Assembly (NCBI RefSeq): GCF_900618535.1
Contig: NZ_UYJA01000003.1
Coordinates: forward strand, 682,001-746,000
Length of the DNA stretch: 64,000 bases
Direction: 5' to 3'
Source of the DNA: Pseudomonas bubulae
GTDB lineage: Bacteria > Pseudomonadota > Gammaproteobacteria > Pseudomonadales > Pseudomonadaceae
Shown piece by piece: positions 8,594 through 17,617 of this stretch; position 1 is the first letter of the stretch, and each line of letters starts with the position of its first letter. The translations under genes were made by a program, and so were the position numbers. The notes below the pieces were generated by a model. It ran no database searches. It was not told the DNA's origin and was given only the letters and a program-made list of their open reading frames with translations.

Positions 8594-9745
8594 TTAACGC
8601 AGCTCTCTGACCATCGTCGAAAGGGTGGTCAGCACGTCCTTGGCCAATTGCTTAGAACGCTTGCCATCCCAGCCGGTCTGCGGGTCCGGCGCATCGTTGT
8701 TGTCCTTGAACGGCATCTCCAGGGTCAGCGACAGGCAGTCGAAGCGTTGGCCAACGCTGTTGCAGGCCAGGGTCATATTGGCTTGCCCGGGTTCGTCGCG
8801 GGTGTAGCCGTGGGTGGTCTGGAAATCTTTGGTCAGGGCGCTGAGGTGCGTGCGAAAGCGTTCTTCCAGAGTTGCCAGGCGCTGGGTGTAGCCCGGGTTA
8901 CCTTCGCAGCCTGCGGTAAACACGTAGGGGATTTCTTCGTCGCCGTGGATATCCAGGAAGAGATCGACGCCGTACTGGCTCATCTGCTCCAGGGCAAAAA
9001 ACACTTCGGGGCTGACCTGCGGGCTGGTGTTTTGCCAGGCGCGGTTCAGGTCCTGACCGTTGGCATTGGTCCGCAGGTGCCCGTGGAAGGCGCCATCAGG
9101 GTTCATGTTGGGAATCAGGTAAAGATCGGCGTAGTCCAGCAGCTTGCGCATTTGCGGGTCGCTGCCTTGCTCCAGACGCTCCAACAGGCCTTCCATAAAC
9201 CATTCGGCCATATGTTCGCCGGGATGTTGCTGGGCGATGATCCAGATCTTGCGCTTGTGGCTGGCGCCGCTACCTTTGCGCAACAACTGGATGTCGCGAC
9301 CTTCAACGCTCTTGCCGGTGGCCAGCAGCTCGCAACCTGACCACTGCAGGGCATTTTTGATCAACTGATCATGACGTGCGCGGCTGTAGGGTTCGAAGTA
9401 GGCAAACCAGGCCTGAGGTTGCTCGGCTGCAAAATGAATATTCAGGGATGTGCCGTCGAAATCGCTCGGTACCCTGAACCAGTTTTCTTGATCGTAAGAC
9501 GCCACTGCCTGGTAGCCATCCCACGCTTTATTGTAGGAAGACTGGCTGGCGTTGCTCAATTGGAAATGGTGGGTGTGACCGGGTGTCAGGCCATCGACCT
9601 TGAAATGGAACCACTGAAAATGCGGGCTCTTGGTGTCCGGCTTGATGGCAAGTTTTACCTGCAACGGGTTGCTGGTATCCAGCACCTGGATATTGCCGCT
9701 GTCGAAGTCGCTGCTGATATGAAGTGAAGAGGGCGCCACGGTCAT
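8594..9745 (-). CDS. Cytosolic-type M14 metallocarboxypeptidase (CCP family)
   Basis: A 383-residue zinc carboxypeptidase without a signal peptide. An N-terminal beta-sandwich domain (residues 1-125), typical of cytosolic carboxypeptidases, precedes the M14 domain. Zinc ligands are in HPGEH (H174, E177) and DIHGDEE (H267); the general-base Glu is in TLEMPF (about E343). The substrate-binding NPDG and DLNR segments are also present. In eukaryotes CCPs trim glutamates from tubulin; a Pseudomonas aeruginosa homologue has been crystallised but its natural substrate is not established. It follows the LRR-kinase gene in the same direction after a 173 bp gap. Confidence 0.88.
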   Translation of the reverse strand: MTVAPSSLHISSDFDSGNIQVLDTSNPLQVKLAIKPDTKSPHFQWFHFKVDGLTPGHTHHFQLSNASQSSYNKAWDGYQAVASYDQENWFRVPSDFDGTSLNIHFAAEQPQAWFAYFEPYSRARHDQLIKNALQWSGCELLATGKSVEGRDIQLLRKGSGASHKRKIWIIAQQHPGEHMAEWFMEGLLERLEQGSDPQMRKLLDYADLYLIPNMNPDGAFHGHLRTNANGQDLNRAWQNTSPQVSPEVFFALEQMSQYGVDLFLDIHGDEEIPYVFTAGCEGNPGYTQRLATLEERFRTHLSALTKDFQTTHGYTRDEPGQANMTLACNSVGQRFDCLSLTLEMPFKDNNDAPDPQTGWDGKRSKQLAKDVLTTLSTMVRELR

Positions 9746-10058
9746 CGTCCAAATCCCGAAATCTGATAATTGTGGACGTTACTGTACCGTGCTATGGCGA
9801 TAGGCCAATACAGAATTTTAGGCGGGAGGAAGAAGGAAATAGCGAAGGGGGGCGTCATCCTTGACGCATCGCAATTGTAGGGTTTTTGCGATTGATTCTC
9901 AAGTGCTAGATTGCCATTACGGCTATAGTCCTAGACTTCAGGCTTCCGTTTCTCGATGTTCTTTTGCTATCATCACCCTATCGTGACGGCCACCCAAGAA
10001 AATGGCTGCACACCAGACTTCATTAGCCTGAAGCACGCAGAGCCAGATAACTGGCCGC
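9746..10058. other. Intergenic region, no gene seen
   Basis: This 313 bp stretch separates the carboxypeptidase start from the PrrF terminator. It contains AT-rich promoter-like sequence near 9890-9990. A 33-codon GTG reading frame begins at about 9983 and runs straight into the PrrF terminator, which argues against a real gene. Nothing else is supported. Confidence 0.5.
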
Positions 10059-10087
10059 AAAAAAAAGACCCGGCCAGAAGCCGGGTC
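10059..10087 (-). terminator. Rho-independent terminator of the PrrF-like sRNA
   Basis: Read on the minus strand, GACCCGGC, a short loop and GCCGGGTC are followed by eight T residues. It is a textbook intrinsic terminator placed about 110 nt after the Fur-boxed promoter. Confidence 0.9.
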
Positions 10088-10172
10088 AAATAACCGTGAT
10101 TAGCCTGATGAGGAGGTAATTCAAAAGACCGACCTAAGGTCCCTTGAATTATCGACTGATCTCGCGACCAGC
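10060..10172 (-). ncRNA. prrF: PrrF-type iron-responsive small RNA
   Basis: No protein fits here, yet there is a Fur box, then about 110 nt, then a strong terminator. The minus-strand transcript would start near CTGGTCGCGAGATCAG and contain the TTACCTCCTCATCAGGCTAA core, which I recognise as characteristic of Pseudomonas PrrF RNAs. PrrF is repressed by Fur with iron and, when iron is scarce, pairs with mRNAs of dispensable iron enzymes (sodB, aconitase, succinate dehydrogenase) with Hfq. In P. aeruginosa two copies are in tandem; here a single copy is seen, as in other pseudomonads where copies are dispersed. The exact 5' end is an estimate. Confidence 0.88.
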
Positions 10173-10179
10173 TGCATGC

Positions 10180-10198
10180 AATAATAATCATTATCATT
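10180..10198. promoter_or_regulatory. Fur box upstream of prrF
   Basis: AATAATAATCATTATCATT closely matches the 19 bp Fur consensus built from NAT(A/T)AT hexamers. It overlaps the expected promoter of the minus-strand PrrF transcript, as required for iron-dependent repression. Confidence 0.9.
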
Positions 10199-10280
10199 TG
10201 CAAATCAAGCTATTTCCCGCGCTTTTCCGAAATTAATTTTTCGCTCCCCGGCCCAATGCTCTATCCAGCGGCCTGCAGAC

Positions 10281-10748
10281 CTAATCGAGTAACAGTTCCG
10301 TGGTGCGTTTGACCTCACTCATGGCGATATTGGAGTGGGCTTCCTGTACGTGTGGTTTCTGCAGCAAGTGATCGCGCAAAAAACGTTCGTAGCTGTCGAT
10401 ATCGTGGGTGACCACCTTGAGCAGGTAGTCCATGTCCCCGGCCATGGTGTAGCACTCGATCACTTCGGGGTAATCGGTAATCGCCTCTTCAAACTCGGTC
10501 AGATGGCGACGGCCGTGGCCCGACAGCCGCACATTGACGAACACCACTACATTGAGGCCGAGTTTTTTCGGGTTGAGCAGGGCGACCTTGCGCTCGATCA
10601 GCCCTTCCTCTTGCAGACGGTGGATACGCCGCCAGCAGGGTGACTGTGACAATTCCACGCGTTCCGCCACCTCGGCGGCAGACAGGTCGGCATTGTGCTG
10701 AAGCAGGCGAAGGATCTTGCGGTCGATGGCGCTTAACTTTATCTGCAT
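10281..10748 (-). CDS. Lrp/AsnC-family transcriptional regulator
   Basis: A 155-residue feast/famine regulator. The N-terminal HTH (about residues 5-55, LSAIDRKILRLLQHNADLS and WRRIHRLQEEGLI) is followed by the RAM ligand-binding domain with GDMDYLLKV near residue 105. It is divergent from the leucine dehydrogenase gene across a 170 bp AT-rich gap, so it very likely controls that gene in response to a branched-chain amino acid. Divergent Lrp regulators that activate amino acid catabolic genes, such as BkdR, are a known pattern in Pseudomonas. The particular ligand is inferred. Confidence 0.88.
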   Translation of the reverse strand: MQIKLSAIDRKILRLLQHNADLSAAEVAERVELSQSPCWRRIHRLQEEGLIERKVALLNPKKLGLNVVVFVNVRLSGHGRRHLTEFEEAITDYPEVIECYTMAGDMDYLLKVVTHDIDSYERFLRDHLLQKPHVQEAHSNIAMSEVKRTTELLLD

Positions 10749-10918
10749 GAATTGATCTGTTTTCTTATTGTTTTTGAATGATACATGCAGATTAGCAGAA
10801 CAATTCCTGCAATTTAGAAAGAAAAATCCTAGGTAAAACCCTCACTCTTTTGCCACGGGTCACAGACTGACTTTAAGGTCTGGCTCGCATTCTGGTTAAA
10901 AACAAGAGAGAGAACGCA

Positions 10919-11971
10919 ATGCCGATTTTTGCTCACCCCGAATTCGATCACCACGAACACGTCCAGTTCTGTCATGACAAGGCCACGGGCCTCAAGGCCA
11001 TTATTGCGGTGCACAACACGCGCCTGGGGCCAGCCCTGGGCGGTTGCCGCATGTGGCCCTATGCCGACGAGCAGCAAGCCTTGAACGATGTGCTGCGCCT
11101 GTCCCGTGGCATGACGTACAAGTCGGCGCTGGCCGGGTTGCCATTGGGTGGCGGCAAGGCGGTGATCATTGGTGACCCGCGCAAAGACAAGAGCGAGGCG
11201 CTGTTTCAGGCAATGGGCGGTTTTGTCGAGAGCATGGGCGGACGCTACATCACGGCGGCGGACTCCGGCACCGGGGTTGCTGAAATGGCCCTCATGGGCC
11301 AGCGCACCCGCCACGTGGTGGGTGCTGGCACCCGCGAACAACTGGGCGGTGGCACGCGCAGTGGTGACCCGTCTCCGGCTACCGCCCTCGGGGTCTTTAT
11401 TGGCCTGCGTGAGGCAGTGTTGCAGCGTTTGGGGCGCCACGACCTGACGGGCCTGCGGGTGGCCGTTCAAGGGCTGGGTCAGGTGGGATACAACCTGGCC
11501 CGGCACCTGAAGGAGGCGGGCGCCGAGCTGTGGGTTCACGATATCCAGGAGGCCAATGTGCGCCGTGCTGTCGACGAACTCGGTGCCCATGCGGTCAGTG
11601 CACTGGATATTTACGGGCTTGATGTCGACGTGTTCTCGCCCTGTGCCATGGGTGCCATCATCAACGATGAAACCTTGCAGGTACTGCGTGCACCGGTGAT
11701 TGCCGGTGCGGCCAACAATCAATTGGCCAAGGCTTCCCATGCCGATGAACTGTGGCGTCGGGGTTGCTTGCACGCACCGGATTACGCAATCAATGCGGGC
11801 GGCATTATTGACGTGTCTTACGAGTACAACGGTGGCACGCCTGAGCAGGTTCGCCAGCACGTTGAAGGCATTGGCGAGACGTTGCGTCAGATCTTTCTAA
11901 GGGCTAAAGCGCAGGACATGAACACCACGCGCATTGCCGACAGCCTCGCCCAGGAGCGTCTGAACGCGTGA
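10919..11971 (+). CDS. ldh: Leucine (branched-chain amino acid) dehydrogenase
   Basis: A 350-residue Glu/Leu/Phe/Val dehydrogenase. It oxidatively deaminates leucine, and usually valine and isoleucine, with NAD+ to the 2-oxo acid and ammonia. The catalytic lysines appear in GMTYKSAL (K68) and LPLGGGKAV (K80), positions matching Bacillus leucine dehydrogenases, and the NAD fold carries GLGQVG at 185-190. It is divergent from an Lrp regulator and lies about 1.2 kb beyond the end of the liu genes, so it can feed 2-oxoisocaproate towards isovaleryl-CoA. The start ATG is preceded by AAGAGAGAG. Confidence 0.9.
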   Translation: MPIFAHPEFDHHEHVQFCHDKATGLKAIIAVHNTRLGPALGGCRMWPYADEQQALNDVLRLSRGMTYKSALAGLPLGGGKAVIIGDPRKDKSEALFQAMGGFVESMGGRYITAADSGTGVAEMALMGQRTRHVVGAGTREQLGGGTRSGDPSPATALGVFIGLREAVLQRLGRHDLTGLRVAVQGLGQVGYNLARHLKEAGAELWVHDIQEANVRRAVDELGAHAVSALDIYGLDVDVFSPCAMGAIINDETLQVLRAPVIAGAANNQLAKASHADELWRRGCLHAPDYAINAGGIIDVSYEYNGGTPEQVRQHVEGIGETLRQIFLRAKAQDMNTTRIADSLAQERLNA

Positions 11972-12018
11972 TAGCCAGGGCGCTGGTGCCCGCAGCAGGC
12001 AATCAGCGCCTTTTCACT

Positions 12019-12366
12019 TCAGCGGGCAGTCAGTTGTTGCATGTCGATAGCCTTGTCCAGCAATTGCCGGGATGGCTCCATAAGCAGCAGCAGGCTCAGC
12101 AGCAGATCCCGTTGAGAGCCCTGCTGATGCTCGCTGGCGCTTTGCGCATTGGCAATTGCGCAGCGCAAGTAATCCGAGGCCAGCACCAGAGCTTCTTCCT
12201 GGCTCACGTCATCGCTGACCTGGAAAATTTTCTTACCCGTAGCGTGTTGAGAAACAGGAGGTTTCAAATAATAGTCGAGGGCACGCTGGGTCGCGATGCT
12301 GTCCTTGATGGATTCAAGCCCGGCATCGGACTCGGTTTCGAAAGGGATTTTTGTTATTGGAGTCAT
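12019..12366 (-). CDS. Small DUF3077-like protein
   Basis: A 115-residue soluble protein. The central segment, FQVSDDVSQEEALVLASDYLRCAI followed by a leucine-rich helix, matches my recollection of the DUF3077 proteins common in Pseudomonas. No enzymatic motif, signal peptide or membrane helix is visible. It is divergent from the repressor-like gene at 12496 and shares with it a 129 bp AT-rich regulatory gap, so the two may be coregulated. Function is unknown. Confidence 0.65.
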   Translation of the reverse strand: MTPITKIPFETESDAGLESIKDSIATQRALDYYLKPPVSQHATGKKIFQVSDDVSQEEALVLASDYLRCAIANAQSASEHQQGSQRDLLLSLLLLMEPSRQLLDKAIDMQQLTAR

Positions 12367-12445
12367 GATTTACCTGCGTCTCAGGAGTTGATCGAGTCAG
12401 CTAAAGCAGATTAGTACATTAAGTATTTTTGTCTTATAAGTAAAT

Positions 12446-12462
12446 AATACAATTCGTGTATT
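12446..12462. promoter_or_regulatory. Candidate operator of the PrtR-like repressor
   Basis: AATACA and TGTATT form a perfect inverted repeat separated by ATTCG, 33 bp before the repressor start and within the shared promoter region of the divergent DUF3077-like gene. Size and spacing suit a CI-type dimer, but this has not been matched to a known site. Confidence 0.45.
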
Positions 12463-12495
12463 GTTGCGTCGAATTCAATCCGTATTGTTCGGCAG

Positions 12496-13155
12496 ATGGA
12501 TAAATGGATCGCTTTAGTCAGAACCAAATTGCGCGAGCTGAAACTCACGCAAGAAAAACTAGCCGAACGCGTCGGGGCTTCCCAGGGCGGAGTCGGCCAT
12601 TGGCTCAATAAACGCCGTCAACCCGACTTGCCGACGATGAACAACGTACTTCACGCCCTTGGGCTGGAGCACCTTGAGGTCGCCCTGGTGATTCGTGAGC
12701 GCAACGAGGCGGGCGACAAGCCCGGGGTTGACGAATACACCTACGAGATCACATCGGCATTCCGCTACCCGGTGCGCGACTGGGTAGCGGCGGGTCACGT
12801 CAGCGAAAAGCTGCTGCCCGGTTATGCACCGCCCGGTACGCTGTTTGAAGTGAGTGATCACTACGCCAAGGGCGCTGCGTTCTGGCTGCTGGTCACGGGA
12901 GACGCAATGACTGCCCCGGTGGGGGTCAGCATTGCGCAGGGGATGATGATTCTGGTTGATCCGGACATCGAGGCCACGCCAGGCAAAATGGTCATCGCTC
13001 TTACGCCGGAATCCGATGCCACGACTTTCCGGCAGTTGATCGAAGAAAGCGGGCAACGTTACCTCAAGCCACTCAATCCGACCTACCCGAAAACCCTGTT
13101 TGATGAAAACTGCCGGATTATCGGCGTGGTGGTACAGGCCACTGCCAAGTTTTAG
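12496..13155 (+). CDS. PrtR/CI-like HTH repressor with degenerate S24 domain
   Basis: A 219-residue protein with an N-terminal HTH_3 domain (LTQEKLAERVGASQGGVGHWL, residues 17-37) and a C-terminal LexA/CI-type S24 domain (about 115-219), resembling the Pseudomonas PrtR pyocin repressor. In self-cleaving family members the nucleophile Ser sits in a G-x-SM motif; here the motif reads TGDAM, with Ala at 137. The general-base Lys (TFK) is Arg at 179 (TFR). Self-cleavage should therefore be lost, leaving dimerisation intact. No pyocin or prophage genes flank it. Its partner is the divergent DUF3077-like gene. Confidence 0.82.
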   Translation: MDKWIALVRTKLRELKLTQEKLAERVGASQGGVGHWLNKRRQPDLPTMNNVLHALGLEHLEVALVIRERNEAGDKPGVDEYTYEITSAFRYPVRDWVAAGHVSEKLLPGYAPPGTLFEVSDHYAKGAAFWLLVTGDAMTAPVGVSIAQGMMILVDPDIEATPGKMVIALTPESDATTFRQLIEESGQRYLKPLNPTYPKTLFDENCRIIGVVVQATAKF

Positions 13156-13180
13156 AAGCGGTGTGTCCATACTGCAAGTG

Positions 13181-13215
13181 AAAAGGCGGATACCGGTCAC
13201 GGTACCCGCCTTTTC
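13181..13215. terminator. Bidirectional terminator between the repressor and liuD
   Basis: AAAAGGCGG and CCGCCTTTT pair around a loop that can itself fold (ACCGG.CCGGT-like). The hairpin has A-runs on one side and T-runs on the other, suitable for ending both convergent transcripts. Confidence 0.8.
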
Positions 13216-15156
13216 TCATTCCAGCTCGACCAGTGCCGAGCCCTCACTGACCATTTCACCTTCCTGGAAAAACAGCGCCTTGATCACGCCTGCATGGGGG
13301 GCTCGCAGGCTGTGTTCCATTTTCATGGCTTCCAGTACCACCAACTGAGCACCGGCCTCGACGGTTTGCCCGACCTCGACCAGCACACGTACGATGCTGC
13401 CGTTCATCGGTGCAGTCAGGCCGCCCTGGGCCGTGTGACTGGCGTCCACGGCGCTGATCGGATCGTGCAGACGCACGCAGTGCAGTTCACCGTCCCAGCG
13501 CAGGTACAGCGCATCGCCCCGACGGATGGCCAGGTGCTGACGGCGTACACCGTCCTGCTCGATGAGCAAGTGTTCATCGCGCAAAGTGGTGGTGTTGCCA
13601 CTGAGGTGGATAACCTGCTGTTCACCCTTGCAGGCCAGAACCAGCAAGGTGTTTGCCGGCAGGCCGCTACGAAAGCCATTGGCTGCCGACCAGGGCGATG
13701 CCGGGTCATCGTTGCGCACCCGTAGCGGTTGGCTTTGGCTGAATGCCTGGGCAGCGGCAGACCAGAATGCCGTAGGCAAAGGTTCGGCAGCAGGCAGTAA
13801 TTCTTCTTCGTAGCGTGGGATAAATCCGGTATCGAGTTCGGCTGCGGCGAAGGCAGGGTGGCCGATAATGCGGCGCAAGAAATTCAGGTTGGTTTTCAGC
13901 CCGCCAATAGCGAATTCATCGAGCATGGCCATCAGGCGCAAACGTGCCTGTTCGCGGTCTTCACCCCAAGCAATCAGCTTGCCCAGCATCGGGTCGTAGA
14001 ACGGTGAAACTTCGTCGCCCTCGCTGACACCGCTGTCCACGCGACGGCCCGGGCCAGCGGCCGACTCGCGATACACCTCAAGACGGCCGGTTTGCGGAAG
14101 GAAATCATGGCCCGGGTCTTCTGCATACAGTCGCACTTCTATGGCATGGCCGTTCAACGGGACCTGAGCCTGGCTGATGGGCAGGGTTTCACCTCGTGCC
14201 ACGCGGATTTGCCAGGCCACCAGGTCGAGGCCGGTGATGGCTTCAGTGACCGGGTGCTCAACCTGCAGGCGCGTATTCATCTCCATAAAGAAGAATTCGC
14301 CTCGCGCATCCAGCAGGAACTCTACAGTGCCCGCGCCCACATAACCGATGGCCTGGGCCGCACGCACGGCGGACTCGCCCATTGCCTGACGCTGTTCGAC
14401 ACTCAGGCCCGGTGCTGGCGCTTCCTCTACGACTTTCTGGTGGCGGCGCTGAATCGAGCAGTCGCGCTCATTGAGGTACAGGCAGTTGCCGTGCTGGTCG
14501 GCAAAAATCTGGATTTCCACGTGTCGTGGCTTGAGTACGTACTTTTCCACCAGCATGCGCGCATCGCCAAAGGACGACAGGGCTTCGCGCTGTGCCGAGG
14601 CCAGCGCCTCTGCCAGCTGGGCGACGTCCTCGACCACCTTCATGCCCTTGCCGCCACCTCCTGCCGTGGCTTTGAGCAGCACCGGATAGCCGATGCGTTC
14701 TGCGGCGAGGCGAAAGGTTTCCAGATCCTGGGCTTCGCCGTGGTAACCCGGCACCAGCGGTACGCCCGCCACTTCCATCAAGGTCTTGGCGGCGGACTTG
14801 CTGCCCATGGCATCAATGGCACTGGCGGGCGGGCCGAGAAATATCAGCCCGGCAGCTTCAATGGCACGGGCAAAGCCTGCGTTCTCCGACAAAAAGCCAT
14901 AACCGGGATGAATGGCCTGGGCCCCACTGGCCTTGGCGGCTGCAATGATCTTGTCGATTTTCAGGTAGCTGTCGGCCGCTTTGCTGCCCCCCAGGTCTAC
15001 GCAGATATCGGCTTCGCGGCAATGCCGCGCATCGCGATCGGTCGCGCTGTGGACGGCTACTGTGGTGAGGCCCAGGGCCCTGGCTGTGCGCATTACCCGG
15101 CAGGCGATTTCGCCACGGTTGGCAACCAGTACGGATGTCAGAATAGGGGCGCTCAT
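13216..15156 (-). CDS. liuD: Methylcrotonyl-CoA carboxylase, biotin-containing alpha subunit
   Basis: From the ATG at 15156 this is a 646-residue biotin carboxylase/biotin carrier protein. The ATP-grasp carboxylase domain contains the glycine-rich TAGGGGKGM loop and the EMNTRLQVEHPVTE motif; the C-terminal carrier domain has EAMKMEH with the biotinylated Lys at about 612. With LiuB it carboxylates 3-methylcrotonyl-CoA in leucine breakdown. An open frame extends 60 codons upstream, but the chosen start gives the normal MSAPILTSVLVANRGEIA N-terminus and a 4 bp ATGA overlap with liuC. It is the last gene of liuABCD. Confidence 0.93.
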   Translation of the reverse strand: MSAPILTSVLVANRGEIACRVMRTARALGLTTVAVHSATDRDARHCREADICVDLGGSKAADSYLKIDKIIAAAKASGAQAIHPGYGFLSENAGFARAIEAAGLIFLGPPASAIDAMGSKSAAKTLMEVAGVPLVPGYHGEAQDLETFRLAAERIGYPVLLKATAGGGGKGMKVVEDVAQLAEALASAQREALSSFGDARMLVEKYVLKPRHVEIQIFADQHGNCLYLNERDCSIQRRHQKVVEEAPAPGLSVEQRQAMGESAVRAAQAIGYVGAGTVEFLLDARGEFFFMEMNTRLQVEHPVTEAITGLDLVAWQIRVARGETLPISQAQVPLNGHAIEVRLYAEDPGHDFLPQTGRLEVYRESAAGPGRRVDSGVSEGDEVSPFYDPMLGKLIAWGEDREQARLRLMAMLDEFAIGGLKTNLNFLRRIIGHPAFAAAELDTGFIPRYEEELLPAAEPLPTAFWSAAAQAFSQSQPLRVRNDDPASPWSAANGFRSGLPANTLLVLACKGEQQVIHLSGNTTTLRDEHLLIEQDGVRRQHLAIRRGDALYLRWDGELHCVRLHDPISAVDASHTAQGGLTAPMNGSIVRVLVEVGQTVEAGAQLVVLEAMKMEHSLRAPHAGVIKALFFQEGEMVSEGSALVELE

Positions 15157-15971
15157 GAACGCGGCTCCAGGGTCGATGGATCGGCTTGCCAGCTGGGGGC
15201 ACGTTTTTGCAGAAAGGCGCGCAAGCCCTCCTGGCCTTCGGGGCTGACGCGGATGCGAGCTATGGCGTTTTCGCAGTAACGGCGAATAGCCAGGGTCGGT
15301 GCTCCGTGGCTGACTTCCCGCAACAGGTCCTTGCATGAGCGCATGGCCTGGGGGCTGTTGAGCAGCAGGTTGTCAATCCAGAGGTCGATGTGCTGTTCAA
15401 GCTCGGCGAGCGGGTAGCACTCCGATAGCAAGCCCAGTTCCCGGGCACGTTCGCCGCTGAAGCGTTCAGCCGTCAAGGCGTAGCGCCGGGCAGCGCGCTC
15501 ACCGATGGCCTGCACCACGAAGGGGCTGATCACCGCAGGTGCCAGGCCGATACGCACTTCCGACAGACAGAACTGCGCGTCTTCGGCGCCGATAGCCATG
15601 TCGCAGGCACTGATCAGGCCCAGCGCACCACCATAGGCCGCGCCCTGGACCACGGCCAGGGTGGGCATTTTCAGCTTGGCCAGGTTGTACATCAGCTCGG
15701 CCAGGTGGCGGGCGTCGTCAAGGTTGGTGTGGTAGTCCAGTTCGGCCGATTGCTGCATCCAGGCCAGATCGGCACCGGCGCTGAAATGCTTGCCGCGCCC
15801 GCGCAGCACCAGAAAACGCAGGGCAGGGTCGGCTTGTACGGCCTCCAGCGCCAGAATCAGCTCACGAATCATCTCGGCATTGAATGCATTGTTCTTCTGC
15901 TCGCGGCTCAACCACAGGGTGGCAAAGCCCCGGGGATCGGTGTGCAGTTCGAGGGTGTTGAAATCCATCAT
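15153..15971 (-). CDS. liuC: 3-methylglutaconyl-CoA hydratase (crotonase family)
   Basis: A 272-residue crotonase-fold enzyme. The oxyanion-hole segments HFSAGADLAWM (about residue 60-72) and AYGGALGLISACD are present, as is the catalytic-loop segment FCLSEVRIGLAPAVIS. It hydrates 3-methylglutaconyl-CoA to HMG-CoA, the substrate of LiuE. It lies between liuB and liuD in the liu operon and overlaps liuD by 4 bp. Assignment rests on operon position as much as on fold, since crotonases are hard to separate by sequence. A second ATG one codon downstream is an equally possible start. Confidence 0.9.
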   Translation of the reverse strand: MMDFNTLELHTDPRGFATLWLSREQKNNAFNAEMIRELILALEAVQADPALRFLVLRGRGKHFSAGADLAWMQQSAELDYHTNLDDARHLAELMYNLAKLKMPTLAVVQGAAYGGALGLISACDMAIGAEDAQFCLSEVRIGLAPAVISPFVVQAIGERAARRYALTAERFSGERARELGLLSECYPLAELEQHIDLWIDNLLLNSPQAMRSCKDLLREVSHGAPTLAIRRYCENAIARIRVSPEGQEGLRAFLQKRAPSWQADPSTLEPRS

Positions 15972-15998
15972 GTTTGTCAGTCCTGAAAGGCTGTGGGG

Positions 15999-17606
15999 TT
16001 ACATCCGGAACACACCGAAACGGGTGGCTTCGACAGGGGCGTTCAAGGCCGCCGACAGGCCAAGGGCCAAAACCTCTCGGGTTTGCGCCGGATCGATCAC
16101 GCCGTCATCCCACAAGCGCGCGCTGGAGTAGTAGGGGTGGCCTTGATGCTCGTACTGGTCGAGGATCGGCTGCTTGATCTCGGCCTCTTCCCGGGCTGTA
16201 AACCCGACGCCATTGCGCTCGGCCTGTTCGCGCTTGACCTGCACCAGCACACCCGCGGCTTGCTCCGCACCCATCACGCCGATTCGGGCATTTGGCCACA
16301 TCCACAAGAAGCGTGGATCGTAGGCGCGGCCGCACATTCCGTAGTTGCCGGCGCCAAAGCTGCCGCCAATGATCACGGTGAATTTGGGCACCCTGGCGCA
16401 CGCAACGGCGGTGACCAATTTGGCACCGTGTTTGGCAATCCCACCGGCTTCGTATTTCTGCCCGACCATAAAGCCGGTGATATTTTGCAAAAAAACCAGG
16501 GGGATGCCGCGCTGACAGGCCAGCTCGATAAAGTGCGCGCCCTTTTGCGCGGCCTCGGCAAACAGGATCCCGTTGTTGGCCAGAATCGCCACCGGGTAAC
16601 CCTGCAAATGGGCAAAGCCGCACACCAGCGTGGTACCGAACAGGGCCTTGAACTCATCGAATACCGAGCCATCCACCAGCCGCGCAATCACTTCGCGTAC
16701 ATCAAAAGGCTGCTTGGCATCAGCCGGGACTATGCCGTACAGCTCATCACGGTCGTACAGCGGTACCTGTGGTGTGCGCTGCTGCAACTGGCCCAGCTTG
16801 CGCCAGTTGAGGTTGGCAACGCTGCGCCGGGCCAGCGCCAGGGCGTGTTCGTCGCTGTCGGCATAGTGGTCGGCCACCCCGGAAATCTTGCAGTGCACAT
16901 CGGCCCCGCCGAGGTCTTCGGCGCTGACCACTTCGCCCGTGGCGGCCTTTACCAGCGGCGGGCCAGCGAGAAAAATCGTTGCCTGTTGACGCACCATAAT
17001 GGCTTCGTCGGCCATGGCGGGTACATAGGCACCGCCTGCGGTACAGGAGCCCATGACCACGGCAATTTGCGGGATGCCCGCTGCGCTCATGTTGGCCTGG
17101 TTGAAGAAGATCCGTCCAAAGTGCTCGCGGTCCGGGAACACCTCGTCCTGGCGCGGCAAGTTGGCACCCCCCGAGTCCACCAGATAAATGCACGGCAAGC
17201 GGTTCTGCTCGGCGATGGTTTGCGCCCGCAGGTGTTTTTTGACCGTTAGGGGGTAGTACGAACCGCCTTTGACCGTCGCGTCGTTGGCGACAATCATGCA
17301 CTCCACGCCCTCGACCCGACCAATGCCGGCAATGATCCCGGCTGCCGGAACGTCTTCGCCGTACACGTTGTAAGCCGCTAACTGACTCAATTCAAGGAAG
17401 GGCGAACCGCTGTCCAAAAGGCGGTCAATCCGTTCGCGAGGCAGCAACTTGCCCCGCGAGGTATGCCGCTCCTGCGCCTTGGCGCCACCGCCTTGTTGCA
17501 CCTGCGCTAGCAGGGCATGCAAGGCGTCGACCTGTTTGAGCATGGCGTCGCGGTTAAGCCCGAACTCGGCCGAGCGCGGGTTGATTGTCGTCTGCAAGAT
17601 GGACAT
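15999..17606 (-). CDS. liuB: Methylcrotonyl-CoA carboxylase, carboxyltransferase beta subunit
   Basis: A 535-residue carboxyltransferase, the usual MccB length. Glycine-rich CoA and carboxybiotin sites are seen in [15 protein letters not shown] and [20 protein letters not shown]. It transfers CO2 from biotin on LiuD to 3-methylcrotonyl-CoA. The start ATG has an AGGAG site 8 bp upstream, and only 11 bp separate it from liuA, so translation is likely coupled. The liuD partner lies two genes downstream. Confidence 0.94.
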   Translation of the reverse strand: MSILQTTINPRSAEFGLNRDAMLKQVDALHALLAQVQQGGGAKAQERHTSRGKLLPRERIDRLLDSGSPFLELSQLAAYNVYGEDVPAAGIIAGIGRVEGVECMIVANDATVKGGSYYPLTVKKHLRAQTIAEQNRLPCIYLVDSGGANLPRQDEVFPDREHFGRIFFNQANMSAAGIPQIAVVMGSCTAGGAYVPAMADEAIMVRQQATIFLAGPPLVKAATGEVVSAEDLGGADVHCKISGVADHYADSDEHALALARRSVANLNWRKLGQLQQRTPQVPLYDRDELYGIVPADAKQPFDVREVIARLVDGSVFDEFKALFGTTLVCGFAHLQGYPVAILANNGILFAEAAQKGAHFIELACQRGIPLVFLQNITGFMVGQKYEAGGIAKHGAKLVTAVACARVPKFTVIIGGSFGAGNYGMCGRAYDPRFLWMWPNARIGVMGAEQAAGVLVQVKREQAERNGVGFTAREEAEIKQPILDQYEHQGHPYYSSARLWDDGVIDPAQTREVLALGLSAALNAPVEATRFGVFRM

Positions 17607-17617
17607 GCCTGCGCTCC

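Noticed and set aside
9973..10203. 76-codon frame over the PrrF locus
   Set aside because: It starts in the Fur box and reads through the sRNA terminator; the sRNA explains the sequence better.
10829..11860. 343-codon open frame opposite leucine dehydrogenase
   Set aside because: Antisense shadow of a clearly identified enzyme in GC-rich DNA; no recognisable motif.
12496..13155. Prophage or pyocin cluster around the PrtR-like repressor
   Set aside because: No structural, lysis or integrase genes flank it; neighbours are metabolic genes.
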